DNA from: Oligoflexia bacterium
GTDB lineage: Bacteria > Bdellovibrionota > Bdellovibrionia > JABDDW01
Reading direction: 5' to 3'
Length of the DNA: 64,000 nucleotides
Assembly: GCA_020847095.1 (NCBI GenBank)
Contig: JADLCR010000007.1
Location: forward strand, 28,034 to 92,033
The translations under genes and the position numbers were made by a program. The notes below the pieces were generated by a model. It saw only the letters and a list, made by a program, of their open reading frames with translations. It made no database searches and was not told the DNA's origin. Shown in pieces: positions 40,324 to 50,310 of this stretch (position 1 is its first letter; every line of letters begins with the position of its first letter).

Positions 40324-41359
40324 CGTTGGTTCCCTTCACAAGCTTTTCAATCGACAACAAGCGTTTATAAATTTCCGGAAGCTTCATCACCAAGGCCTGG
40401 TTTTTGAGATACTCCGTAACTGGCTGGGCCGGATAGCCCTTAACACTCACTTTTGACGGCAAGTCTTTTGAGACGCCGGTTTGCCCACCAATTTGAACAA
40501 AACTTCCAATTTTCAAATGCCCTTTTGTTGCAGATTGACCTGCAAACAAACAATAGTCACCGACTGTCGTATTACCTGATAACCCCACAAAGGCGCACAA
40601 AATGTTGTGCTTACCAATGATACAATTATGCCCTATTTGAACAAGATTATCGATTTTTGTTCCTTCGCCTACAATAGTGTCACCAACCGTTCCCCGATCA
40701 ATGGTGCTATTGCATCCGACTTCAACATCATCGCCAAGAATGACCTTTCCCACCTGGGGGATCTTCAACTGAGCTCCCTCATGAGGAATGAATCCAAATC
40801 CATCACCGCCAACGCAGGCTCCCGGATGCAAGATAACCCGATGACCCACAACACAGTAATCTAGGACTCTTGCCCCTGCATGGATTAAGCAGTTATCACC
40901 AATTTTGACGTGTTGCCCCACATAGGACCCGCTCTTCAAAATACATCCAGCCCCAATCTCTGAGTCTGCACCAACAAATACAAAAGGGCCGATTTCAGCT
41001 GTCTTGTGTATTCGAGCCTCGGGGTGAACGAATGCCTGGGGGTGAATTCCCGATTTCACAGGTTCTGGGGGATGAAAGTGCTTAACCACTTGTACGAAGG
41101 CCACGTAAGGTTTTGGTGTAATCAAAAATGTCTTTGAGTCCTTCGAGCGTTGAGAGAGCCTATCAAACAAATCTTGCGTGATCAGCCAGATCTGCGACGG
41201 GCTCGATTCAATCGCCGCTAAATACTTTTCGGCATGGGCAAAACAAAGAAAGTCAGGGGCCGCAGTTTTGGGATCGCCCACACCTGTAACGACAAAGGTA
41301 CTATCGCCTTTGACAACGGCACCGCATTTTTCGCTGATCTGTGCGGCCGTTAGCTTCAC
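40307..41359 (-). CDS. lpxD: UDP-3-O-acylglucosamine N-acyltransferase
   Basis: Hexapeptide repeats; GGDGFGFIPHEG; DDVEVGCNSTIDRGTVGDTIVGEGTKIDNLVQIGHNC. Confidence 0.96.
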   Translation of the reverse strand: MKLTAAQISEKCGAVVKGDSTFVVTGVGDPKTAAPDFLCFAHAEKYLAAIESSPSQIWLITQDLFDRLSQRSKDSKTFLITPKPYVAFVQVVKHFHPPEPVKSGIHPQAFVHPEARIHKTAEIGPFVFVGADSEIGAGCILKSGSYVGQHVKIGDNCLIHAGARVLDYCVVGHRVILHPGACVGGDGFGFIPHEGAQLKIPQVGKVILGDDVEVGCNSTIDRGTVGDTIVGEGTKIDNLVQIGHNCIIGKHNILCAFVGLSGNTTVGDYCLFAGQSATKGHLKIGSFVQIGGQTGVSKDLPSKVSVKGYPAQPVTEYLKNQALVMKLPEIYKRLLSIEKLVKGTNDAETN

Positions 41360-41363
41360 AATA

Positions 41364-41873
41364 CTACTTTCGTTTATTGAACTCGCCTACAACCCGGTCT
41401 GTCAGATCAAGGGTTTTGGGAGCCCACATCACAGAGTTTTCAGCTTTTTCAAGAATGACGGTGTAACCGTCCTTTTCGCCAATCTCACTTAAAATTTTTC
41501 TTAGCTTTTCAACGATCGGCTGAGTGAGACTTCTTTCGCGCTCTTGAATTTCCATCTGACTTTTACCCACCAGCTCACGGTACTTAACCATTTGCTCCTG
41601 AAATTCGAGCTGCTTTTTCTGTCGAACTTCATCACTCAAGACCATGCTTTTCTTCTGAAGATCTTCACTCATTTTCTTGAGATCAGACTCTTTGGTTTGC
41701 AGATCTTTTTTCTTTTTTTCGAATTCGCTTTCTAATTCCTTTTTTGCCTTTTTCCCGGCTTCGGTGGTTTGAATCGCCTTCTGCATGTCGATTGTTCCAA
41801 CCTTAACTTCAGCAAGTGCGGTTGCGCTCATGCCCAAGGCTACGGCCGCTGCCAACATCATTTTTAATTTCAT
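41364..41873 (-). CDS. OmpH/Skp periplasmic chaperone
   Basis: Signal peptide, VGTIDMQKAIQTTEAGKKAKKELESEFEKKKKDLQ coiled coil; adjacent to bamA. Confidence 0.92.
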   Translation of the reverse strand: MKLKMMLAAAVALGMSATALAEVKVGTIDMQKAIQTTEAGKKAKKELESEFEKKKKDLQTKESDLKKMSEDLQKKSMVLSDEVRQKKQLEFQEQMVKYRELVGKSQMEIQERERSLTQPIVEKLRKILSEIGEKDGYTVILEKAENSVMWAPKTLDLTDRVVGEFNKRK

Positions 41874-41887
41874 CGTCCCTCTCCTTA

Positions 41888-44287
41888 TTAAAATGGTGAT
41901 CCTATACTAAATTCAAAGTTTTGATACAGTTCGCCTTCACGCCGCTGAATGGGGAACCCCCATTCAAATCGCAGCGGACCGATTGGTGAAAACCATCGAA
42001 ATCCAAAACCGACGTCTTGTCGAAGCTCAGGTAAAATAATAGCGTCTTCTGCCTGACCAATGTCATAGAAAACAACCCCTTTGATTTGCGCTTCGGTTAT
42101 CAAAGGAAATTCAATCTCACCTTGGTAAAACACTTCTTGAGTGCCACCATAAACAATTGGATAGAGCCCGTTTGGCGAACTCGACGATACAGGTCGGCAG
42201 CAGGCGTAGCGCTTTTTACCAATCGTAAATGAGGAGTAACCTCTAAGACTGTAAGGCCCACCCAAAAGGAATAACTCATTGAATGCGACTTCTGATCCCG
42301 GAGGGGCGAATATGAGTCCGTAATTCAAGTTGTTCCTAAACACGAGTCCCCAAAACAATTCTTGATAATAACGAACGTTTGCCAAAGCTTTTGTGAACAG
42401 TTTTTTACTTCCCAAAACCGAAGGCGCATGTTCGACAGCGAGACTTGCGAACCCGCCACTTGTTGGAGACCACCGATCGTTTCGACGATCATAGACAACC
42501 GACCCCGTAATCGAACTGGTCACCCCGTCGACATAGGTATCGTTAAATAAGGTTTTGTCGATTCCGTCTAAAACCCCAATGTCCGTATTTTCTAACTTGT
42601 AAGTGAGGTAGGCGTTCCAATATTCCCCAATGGGATGACCAAACCGAATGTCTCCGCCGAGTTTATGCTCTTGGTAACTGCCAATATCGCTGTCCCGCTT
42701 ATAAAGATCAAAACCTACAGACCATTCGGTGTCATTGAAATAGGGCTCCGTGAAGCTCAAGTTATAGAGTTGACCCTTTTCTGTGAGATTGAGTGAAATA
42801 CCAAGCGATTGTCCCTTACCAAAAAGGTTGGCCTGACTTACGGAACCGTTAAACAAGAAACCTGTGGCCGTAGAAAATCCTGCTCCAATATTGAGAGTGC
42901 CCGTGCTTCGCTCTTTGACCTGAATGTCTAAATTTAAAACATTTGAATTTTCAACCGGAGTAGATGAATTAAAAATGACTTCGCTAAAATATCCCAGCCG
43001 CTTAACGTTTTCTTCTGATTTTCTCTTGCGCGTTTCATTGTAGAGCTCACCTTCCTTGATTTTGAGCTCACGACGAACAACCTTATCTCTGGTTTTCGAA
43101 TTGCCCGTCACGATAATGGACCCGAAATAGACAAGCTGTCCTTTTTCAATCTCGAAAGTGATATCAACAAGTCGCTCTTTTTCGCGAACCTGAGTCTTTG
43201 GAATAATGTTCGCAAAAGCGTAACCTAAATCACCATATTTGAACTGCAGGGATTTTAAATCCTTTTGAAGGGTTTCATAAACAAAGACCGTCGACTTATG
43301 GATCTCGGTGGCTTCATAGAGTTCATCTCTTGTGAACAAGAGGTCACCGGCAAAATCGACCTTTCCAACGTTAAATTGTTCGCCCTCTTCAACTCGAATT
43401 GTGATTGAAATGCTTTTCTTGTCGGGACTCACATAAACTTGGGGACGATCAATTTTAACTTGGACATATCCTTCGTTAAAATAGAGGTAATTTAGAATGC
43501 TAACGTCGCGATCAAAAACATCTTGTTTGTAAGAGCCCGAACCAGAGATCCAACTAAAAAAGCCGCCCTCTTGAGTTTGCATGGCGCCTTTTAGTTTTGT
43601 ATCAGTCAGAGCCCGATTGCCTAAAAACGTAACTTTCTTAACGCGAACTTTATCATTTTCTTTGATGTCAAAAACAACGCGAACTTCTTCGTTAGGTTTA
43701 ACGTCTTCAAGGCGATATTTAATTCTCGCCAGAAAAAAACCTTTTTCTTCGTAAAGTTTATTCAATTTATCGACGGTTTCACGCAGTTTATTGTGATCCA
43801 ATATGGTGTACGACTTTAGCTGAGCGGCTTCTTCCAAATCATCCTTATCGATGCGATCATTTCCCTTAAAGGTGACTTCAACGATCGAAGGTTTTTCGGT
43901 GACTTGATAAGTGAGCTCAATTCCCGCCCCAGTAACTTGGCGCTCGACTTGTACATTATAGAAGTAGCCCATGTCATAGACGCTTTGAACATCTTGTCGA
44001 ACCGAATCGCGATCAAACGGCTCTCCCACTTTTGATTTCAATTTTACCTTTATGGCATCGGCTTCGATTTTTTTATTTCCGGTAACTGTGATGCGAGAAA
44101 CTTGTCCGCTATAAACAACGGATGCACGCTTTGCTACAGGCGGCTGAGCCTGATTGTTCAATGATGACGTAGTCTTTTTTGTCGTCGCTTTTTTTGTTTT
44201 AATTCCTGAAGTTTGACCATGCGATTGCATGGGTACGCCAAAAATTAACAAGAAGATAACGACTACGCAGCGAAGAGAGCGTATCAA
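41888..44287 (-). CDS. bamA: Outer membrane assembly factor BamA
   Basis: Signal peptide, POTRA repeats, C-terminal Omp85 barrel with LRGYSSFTIG. Confidence 0.96.
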   Translation of the reverse strand: MIRSLRCVVVIFLLIFGVPMQSHGQTSGIKTKKATTKKTTSSLNNQAQPPVAKRASVVYSGQVSRITVTGNKKIEADAIKVKLKSKVGEPFDRDSVRQDVQSVYDMGYFYNVQVERQVTGAGIELTYQVTEKPSIVEVTFKGNDRIDKDDLEEAAQLKSYTILDHNKLRETVDKLNKLYEEKGFFLARIKYRLEDVKPNEEVRVVFDIKENDKVRVKKVTFLGNRALTDTKLKGAMQTQEGGFFSWISGSGSYKQDVFDRDVSILNYLYFNEGYVQVKIDRPQVYVSPDKKSISITIRVEEGEQFNVGKVDFAGDLLFTRDELYEATEIHKSTVFVYETLQKDLKSLQFKYGDLGYAFANIIPKTQVREKERLVDITFEIEKGQLVYFGSIIVTGNSKTRDKVVRRELKIKEGELYNETRKRKSEENVKRLGYFSEVIFNSSTPVENSNVLNLDIQVKERSTGTLNIGAGFSTATGFLFNGSVSQANLFGKGQSLGISLNLTEKGQLYNLSFTEPYFNDTEWSVGFDLYKRDSDIGSYQEHKLGGDIRFGHPIGEYWNAYLTYKLENTDIGVLDGIDKTLFNDTYVDGVTSSITGSVVYDRRNDRWSPTSGGFASLAVEHAPSVLGSKKLFTKALANVRYYQELFWGLVFRNNLNYGLIFAPPGSEVAFNELFLLGGPYSLRGYSSFTIGKKRYACCRPVSSSSPNGLYPIVYGGTQEVFYQGEIEFPLITEAQIKGVVFYDIGQAEDAIILPELRQDVGFGFRWFSPIGPLRFEWGFPIQRREGELYQNFEFSIGSPF

Positions 44288-44373
44288 AACTTAATTCCTC
44301 AGCAATTTCATATAGTTACAAAAAACAGCACATGCTAGCAAGGTGAGACATGTTTGTCAAAAACAATTGCGGA

Positions 44374-45063
44374 TTAGAACCACTGTCCGTCGCGTAGCGT
44401 CTTAACTCGAGGGAACCGTCGACCAAACTCAAAGTCGTGGGTGACAGCGACTAAAGTGACTCCGCGTTTTCGGTTGAGGTCGAAAAGGACGTTTTGAACG
44501 ATCTGCCCATTTTTCTGATCAAGATTTCCAGTCGGTTCATCGGCGAAAATGACCTGGGGCTCGCGCACAATCGCTCTCGCAATGGCGACACGCTGAGCCT
44601 CACCGCCACTCAAGGCGCTCGGCCGATGGGATTTGCGATCCTTTAAACCTAAGTCATTGAGAATCTTTTCGGCTGATCGCGCTGCGTTGGAAAATGATTC
44701 CCCCGCAATGAGTAAGGGCATCATCACATTTTCAAGGGCCGTAAACTCGTTAAGAAGGTGGTGAAACTGAAAAACAAAACCCATTTTTTGATTACGAAGC
44801 TGACTTAGGGCCGCTTGACTAAGTTTGGATAGATCCTGCCCCGCAAAAAGCACGTGCCCGATGGTGGCAGAGTCTAAGGTGCTTAGAATGTGCAGTAGGG
44901 TCGACTTTCCCGCCCCACTATTTCCCATGATACAAAGGGCTTCTCCACGATAGACATCTAAGTCTACAGATTTTAGGACTTCGAGCCCTTCGAGACTGCC
45001 TTGCGCTCTAAAGACTTTTGTAATCTTTTTTGCCGAAATCAAAATCGATTTATCGTTCGTCAT
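44374..45063 (-). CDS. lolD: Lipoprotein-releasing ABC transporter ATP-binding protein
   Basis: Walker A GNSGAGKSTLLHIL; LSGGEAQRVAIARA; VIFADEPTGNLD; start proposed at MTNDK. Confidence 0.92.
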   Translation of the reverse strand: MTNDKSILISAKKITKVFRAQGSLEGLEVLKSVDLDVYRGEALCIMGNSGAGKSTLLHILSTLDSATIGHVLFAGQDLSKLSQAALSQLRNQKMGFVFQFHHLLNEFTALENVMMPLLIAGESFSNAARSAEKILNDLGLKDRKSHRPSALSGGEAQRVAIARAIVREPQVIFADEPTGNLDQKNGQIVQNVLFDLNRKRGVTLVAVTHDFEFGRRFPRVKTLRDGQWF

Positions 45064-46282
45064 ATTTGAGCCCTTCAACGACTGCTTGAGATGCGCCCCT
45101 CTTGGCCGGCCAAAGAGTTGAAATCCAGCAAAGCGCCATCGCTACAGCCACAATCCAAGACACATCTTTAATCCGTATTTCGACTGGCAAATGATCAATG
45201 TTATAAATTTCCGAGGGAACATAAATAATGTTGGTAGAAACAATGAGCCAACAAACCAAAAGGCCGATAGCGACGCCCCCAAAGGCTCCAACGGCTCCAA
45301 GAGCAAGTCCTTGATAGCTAAACAGTCGCATAATTCTCCATTGGGGCATTCCTAGGGCTTTGAAAATACCAATGTCCCCAAAACGCCTCAGCACAGTGAC
45401 GAGCAAGCTGCTGGCGATATTGAAACACGCCACTACGGTTATAAACAATACGACAATGAATATGATGACTTTTTCAATTTGAAGCGCTTCGAACAAGTTT
45501 CTTTTCGAATCAACCCAATCACGAACAACGTATCCCATTCCAAGTTCCGAAGAGAGCCGAAAGCTCACATCCTGGGCCAAGCCGGCCTCTGAAATGCGGA
45601 TTCTCACGCCAGAGTACCGTTTGCCCAATCCTCCCAAGTTCTGGGCACTGGTCGCCGAAGTCAGCACATATCTTTTATCAAAATCGTGCATCCCAAGATC
45701 AACAACTCCAGCCACTTTGAATCTCGCCACCCGAGCTTTAAAGCCGCCACTGGAAGATTGAGCGCTCGTACGTGGAAGTGCGACCGAAAAAAGGTCTCCG
45801 ACCTTAAGACCAAATTTTCTCTTGAGGGCCTGACCTATCACGGCCTGTGGTACTCCTTGCGCATCGGGCTCTATAACAAAGCTCCCCTCAACCAGTCTTT
45901 TTTTGACACCTAGGGCTTGATCAACAGCCACCGAATCCAATCCCTGAACGGCCACTCCACCGACTTTGCCGTCTTTAGTTAAAATCCCCTCGACGTAAAC
46001 AAATGGGGTGAGGCCCCTGATTTCAGGAGCAATGCTTTTTAATTTTGGTTCCATTTCTTCTAAGGGCTCGAGTGCGGCTCCACGCTTCAGGATATAAACA
46101 TGCCCGACAAGATCGACGATGGCATTTCGAAGTGTCGACTCAAACCCGCTCACAACGGCCATAACAACCACAAGAGCCGCTACTCCCAGCATCATCCCCG
46201 ACACCGCTAGGACAGAGACCGGAGTAAAAAAACCTCCGCGTCTAGAAAATATGTATCTAGAAATGACCCAAAGCTCAAACAT
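45050..46282 (-). CDS. Lipoprotein-releasing permease LolC/LolE family
   Basis: N-terminal ISRYIFSRRGGFFTPVSVLAVSGMMLGVAALVVVMAVVSGFE; FtsX-like C-terminal TMs; adjacent lolD. Confidence 0.93.
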   Translation of the reverse strand: MFELWVISRYIFSRRGGFFTPVSVLAVSGMMLGVAALVVVMAVVSGFESTLRNAIVDLVGHVYILKRGAALEPLEEMEPKLKSIAPEIRGLTPFVYVEGILTKDGKVGGVAVQGLDSVAVDQALGVKKRLVEGSFVIEPDAQGVPQAVIGQALKRKFGLKVGDLFSVALPRTSAQSSSGGFKARVARFKVAGVVDLGMHDFDKRYVLTSATSAQNLGGLGKRYSGVRIRISEAGLAQDVSFRLSSELGMGYVVRDWVDSKRNLFEALQIEKVIIFIVVLFITVVACFNIASSLLVTVLRRFGDIGIFKALGMPQWRIMRLFSYQGLALGAVGAFGGVAIGLLVCWLIVSTNIIYVPSEIYNIDHLPVEIRIKDVSWIVAVAMALCWISTLWPAKRGASQAVVEGLKYDER

Positions 46283-47391
46283 CGCCTTGGGACTTCAGGT
46301 AAGAGACGATAAAGTCGTCGAGACCGCCATCCATAACCGCACCCACATTTCCTGTTTCGAAATCGGTTCGATGATCTTTAACAAGTTGATAAGGCTGCAT
46401 GACATAGCTTCTAATCTGCGAACCCCATTCGATGGCCTTCTTAGAAGCGTTCATTTTATCGCGCTCCTTGTTTTGTTCTTCAATTTTCTTTTCATAGAGA
46501 CGCGCTCTTAACATTTTCATCGCTTTGTCGCGATTGGCGTGCTGGGACCGTTCACTTTGACAGGCGACGATGACTCCTGTTGGAACGTGCGTGATTCTTA
46601 CTGCCGATTCCGTTTTATTCACGTGCTGCCCACCGGCTCCGCCCGATCGATAAGTATCAATTTTAAGATCTGCTTCTTTAATTTCAATTTCAACGTCATC
46701 TTCAACTTGAGGGTAAGCAAACACAGAAGCAAAGCTTGTGTGACGTCGCGCATTCGAATCAAAAGGGCTAATTCTCACCAGGCGATGAACCCCGTTTTCG
46801 GCTTTGAGGTATCCAAAAGCGTAATCTCCATCAAAACTAAGGGTGCACGATTTGATTCCAGCGCCCTCGCCGGGTGTCATATCTAAGAGTTCTACGCGAT
46901 ACCCGTGGGCCTCGCCCCATCGATGGTACATCCGCATCAACATTCCCGCCCAATCACAAGCTTCCGTTCCTCCGGCGCCCGCGTTAATCGACAGATACGA
47001 ACCGTTCAAATCCATTGGTCCACTGAGCATTTTTTTAAGTTCCAGATCGTCGGCAAGTTTTTCTGCCTTCAAGTAAGTTTCTTTGACTTCCTCAAAGCTG
47101 CCCTCGTCTTGACCCTCGACTGCCAAATCGAGCAATACAAGTCCGTCTTCAACAGACTGAACAAGGCCATCAAATTCACCGAGGTGTTTTGAAAGTACGG
47201 CCTTTTCTTTTTGGAGTTTGTGCATTTCCTTTGGGTTATTCCAAATCTCAGGTTTTTCAGCGAGGTCTGAAACTTCTTTTAGTCGTTGTCGCTTTGAATC
47301 GACGTCAAAGATAGCTCCGCAGCTCTTCGGTTCGGACCTTTAATTTTTCTAACTTTTGCCGGAACTCCGGTCCTTCAACTGTTAATGCCAT
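46275..47391 (-). CDS. prfB: Peptide chain release factor 2 with programmed +1 frameshift
   Basis: ATG at 47391 reads MALTVEGPEFRQKLEKLKVRTEELRSYL then in-frame TGA (47307-47305); shifting +1 at CTT-T-GAC continues DVDSKRQRLKEVSDLAEKPEIWNNPKEMHKLQKEK... into the 47225 ORF; GGQ motif present. Confidence 0.96.
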
Positions 47392-47394
47392 GAA

Positions 47395-47883
47395 CTATCT
47401 CCTTTTAATACACCACTTCTCAAATAATCGATCTTGGATCTTAAACATCTTCTTAGCATTTCGCTGGCTCTTTTCATGGTCAAATCCGAGTAAATGCATA
47501 AAGCCATGAATGAGCATATAAGCAACTTCTTGCTCCAATCGCAATTCGTGCCTTCTCGCCTGAGATACAAGTACGGGAGCGCAAAGCACAATTTCTCCCA
47601 ATCCTTCATGAGAGGTGTCAACCGGAAAACTTAAAACATCCGTTGGATAATTCTTTCCTCTAAATTTGGCGTTGAGTCTAAGCCCTAAAGTTCGGCCCAC
47701 AATGACGATTCGCAGTAAGCAATCGTTTTGAGAATCGCGCACTGCTTTTTTGAGCCGCGGGTGATTTCTAAATTCCTTCATCAGAAGCTTCACCACACGC
47801 CGAAGCTCACTGACCGGAAAGGGTTTTCGGATTTTTAAACAGATCTCCGTGTTCACGGGTACCAAGATGCCATTATTGACCAA
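47395..47883 (-). CDS. ybeY: Endoribonuclease YbeY
   Basis: YPTDVLSFP; HGFMHLLGFDHE zinc motif. Confidence 0.94.
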   Translation of the reverse strand: MVNNGILVPVNTEICLKIRKPFPVSELRRVVKLLMKEFRNHPRLKKAVRDSQNDCLLRIVIVGRTLGLRLNAKFRGKNYPTDVLSFPVDTSHEGLGEIVLCAPVLVSQARRHELRLEQEVAYMLIHGFMHLLGFDHEKSQRNAKKMFKIQDRLFEKWCIKRR

Positions 47884-47889
47884 TCTTGG

Positions 47890-50229
47890 CTACTGAGGAT
47901 TGCCGTTTTGTGCCTTTTTGGACCCTGAGGGAGTGGCCGTTGGATAGTCGATGCGCTGATGATAAATACCCATGAGAATTCGAGAAAACGCCTCTTCAAC
48001 CTGAGATAAGTCCCTGAGAGTGAGTCGGCACTCATCTAATTGTCCGTCTTGGAATTTTCTTTGAACAATCGTGCGGACGATGTTTTGAAGACGCGCTGGC
48101 GTGGGCTCATCAAGAGTGCGAGCTGCGGCCTCAATGCTGTCGGCAAGCATACAAAGTGCTGCTTCACGAGTTTGGGGGCGAGGACCGGGGTACCTAAATT
48201 CATTTTCAGAAAACTCGTGCATTTCACTGTCTTCAAACTCTTTAGCCTTATGATAAAAAAAGCTAATTAACGTCGTACCGTGATGCTGCTCAATAACGTC
48301 GATGATGGGCCCACCCAATTTATATTTATGGGCAAGCTCAACGCCGTCTTTAACGTGAGCGACTAAGATCGTCTTACTCATAGCCGGAGAAAGTTGATCA
48401 TGGCGATTTTCGCCGGGTCGCTGATTCTCAATAAAATACTGGGCGTGAGGCGTTTTGCCGATGTCATGGTAATAAGCACAGACTTTTGCCAGAAGTGGAT
48501 TCGCCCCAATGGACTCGGCGGCGGCCTCGCACATATTTCCGACAACGAGGCTGTGATGGTAGGTGCCCGGGGCTTTGACAATCATGTCTTTAAGCAGCGG
48601 ATGATTGAGATTGCTTAACTCTAATAAGCGTACGTCAGTGGTATAAACGAAAACCGATTCCCAAAGTGGAATGAGAATCAGAGTTAACAAACTAGAAAAT
48701 AGTCCACCAAAAAAGCCCGCTCCAACTAGAAACGCAAGAGCCGCTCCCGAAACCGCTTCTTCCTGTACCATGAGTTGGGAAAGTAAAATCATCGCAGAGC
48801 TGATAAGACCTGTCTTAATTCCGGCAACGTAGAAATCTGATCTTCGCGAGCACCCCTGAACCCATCGCCCACCCATGAGATTTGCGGCCATTGCCACAAT
48901 GGCCACACTGAGACTGCGGTCGATGATAAGGCCCAGAGCCAAGCTAGAAACCATCGAATAAAGCCATAAGACTCCTATTCGAGGCGCCGTAAGGCCTATG
49001 ATCATGGCTCCAGAAGCGAGCGGAGCTAAATAGAAATACGTTAAAGAATGAATCTGTGGAAATCGTGCCACGAAAACGGATTGACCTAAAAAGACCGCAA
49101 CTTTCGCCATGGCAATGACCAGAAAAAGCGTAATGCCCAAAGAAATGAAGTCCCGACGCTCTAAATCTAATCCTCCCGAGAGCTTGTCCGCCAAAACGAA
49201 AAAGCAAATGACGATCACGAATAAGAAAAACGCCGTCATCAGCGAAACGAAATCTTTCTTCTTTGAAACCTGCCTATGCGCGAGCTCATCTAAAATGAGT
49301 AAATGGGTTTTTCCTAAGGGTGCTCCTTGCCGAACAATCACTTGCCCCTTTCGAACTTGAATTCGAGCTTCTTCTACCCCTTCACGGGCAAGTCGGCGTC
49401 GTTCTTCGGTTTCGTGTTTGTTGAGAGAAAAGTTGGCTATCACCAGACTTTTGACAAATTCTCTGAGATGAACAAGATCTCTTACTTTTGATAACGGTCC
49501 CTTAATTAATTCATGATCGAGTTGGCGCCTCACCTCACTCACCGAGACGACCGACGAAACATCAACTAAGAATTCTTCGCCTCGCCCCCCATCTTCTAAC
49601 AGACGCGCGATGAGTCGCCCCGACCGTCCTGACGGATAGTCTTCAAGAATTCGCAGCCCCTGCCACTTTTCCAAATTTCTGACAACAGCCGCCTCAATTG
49701 ACGTTCGAAATCCATTTTCTTGCAGCCATAAAAACGCAGATCGAGGTATTTGGGGTCTCCCCAATGCATCCTGAAAATCACTTAGATCTCCGGCTTTTGA
49801 TCGAAAGCGACGCATGGTCTGGCGAAAATCGGCGATAATGCGGTCAACCGAACCTACATCGTAGTCATAAAGAGGTGGGATCGACTCTTCCGCTTGGCGC
49901 TTTCTTAACGCCGTTTGCTCTTCGTCAATGACCGAAAGTGTCATGGGCGAGCGAAGATCCGAAACGGCAAGGTCCCCTTCTTTATACCCTGAGAAACTTC
50001 GATCTAATTCCCAAGAGATGAAGAAGGAAATTCCAATAAAGTAAATGAGCAGCAAAAGTCCGCGTTTGAGTTGAATCTTTTGATCAAGAAAAAGCAGGGC
50101 TTGACCTAAAAGGGTTTTTTCGATCCCTAAACTATTAACCCAACCCACGAAGTTCTCTGAACTGTCTTGATAACTCCATCTCGTGGGTTTACGGTCTTTT
50201 TGATCTGGTCGAAGCGGCCTAATATTCAT
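47890..50229 (-). CDS. 7TM-HD family phosphohydrolase (PgpH-like)
   Basis: 7TM region followed by HD domain (GTYHHSLVVGNMCEAAA...YYHDIGK); upstream of ybeY as in many genomes. Confidence 0.92.
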   Translation of the reverse strand: MNIRPLRPDQKDRKPTRWSYQDSSENFVGWVNSLGIEKTLLGQALLFLDQKIQLKRGLLLLIYFIGISFFISWELDRSFSGYKEGDLAVSDLRSPMTLSVIDEEQTALRKRQAEESIPPLYDYDVGSVDRIIADFRQTMRRFRSKAGDLSDFQDALGRPQIPRSAFLWLQENGFRTSIEAAVVRNLEKWQGLRILEDYPSGRSGRLIARLLEDGGRGEEFLVDVSSVVSVSEVRRQLDHELIKGPLSKVRDLVHLREFVKSLVIANFSLNKHETEERRRLAREGVEEARIQVRKGQVIVRQGAPLGKTHLLILDELAHRQVSKKKDFVSLMTAFFLFVIVICFFVLADKLSGGLDLERRDFISLGITLFLVIAMAKVAVFLGQSVFVARFPQIHSLTYFYLAPLASGAMIIGLTAPRIGVLWLYSMVSSLALGLIIDRSLSVAIVAMAANLMGGRWVQGCSRRSDFYVAGIKTGLISSAMILLSQLMVQEEAVSGAALAFLVGAGFFGGLFSSLLTLILIPLWESVFVYTTDVRLLELSNLNHPLLKDMIVKAPGTYHHSLVVGNMCEAAAESIGANPLLAKVCAYYHDIGKTPHAQYFIENQRPGENRHDQLSPAMSKTILVAHVKDGVELAHKYKLGGPIIDVIEQHHGTTLISFFYHKAKEFEDSEMHEFSENEFRYPGPRPQTREAALCMLADSIEAAARTLDEPTPARLQNIVRTIVQRKFQDGQLDECRLTLRDLSQVEEAFSRILMGIYHQRIDYPTATPSGSKKAQNGNPQ

Positions 50230-50310
50230 TGATGCACCCTTCGACTTTTCGGACTATTTAGGCTAAAAACTGACTGATTTTATAACAGGCACTTAATCCA
50301 GGAGACCACG

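Noticed and set aside
50230-50310. aacaGGCACTTAATCC near the mazG start as a sigma54 site
   Set aside because: No GC dinucleotide at the -12 position
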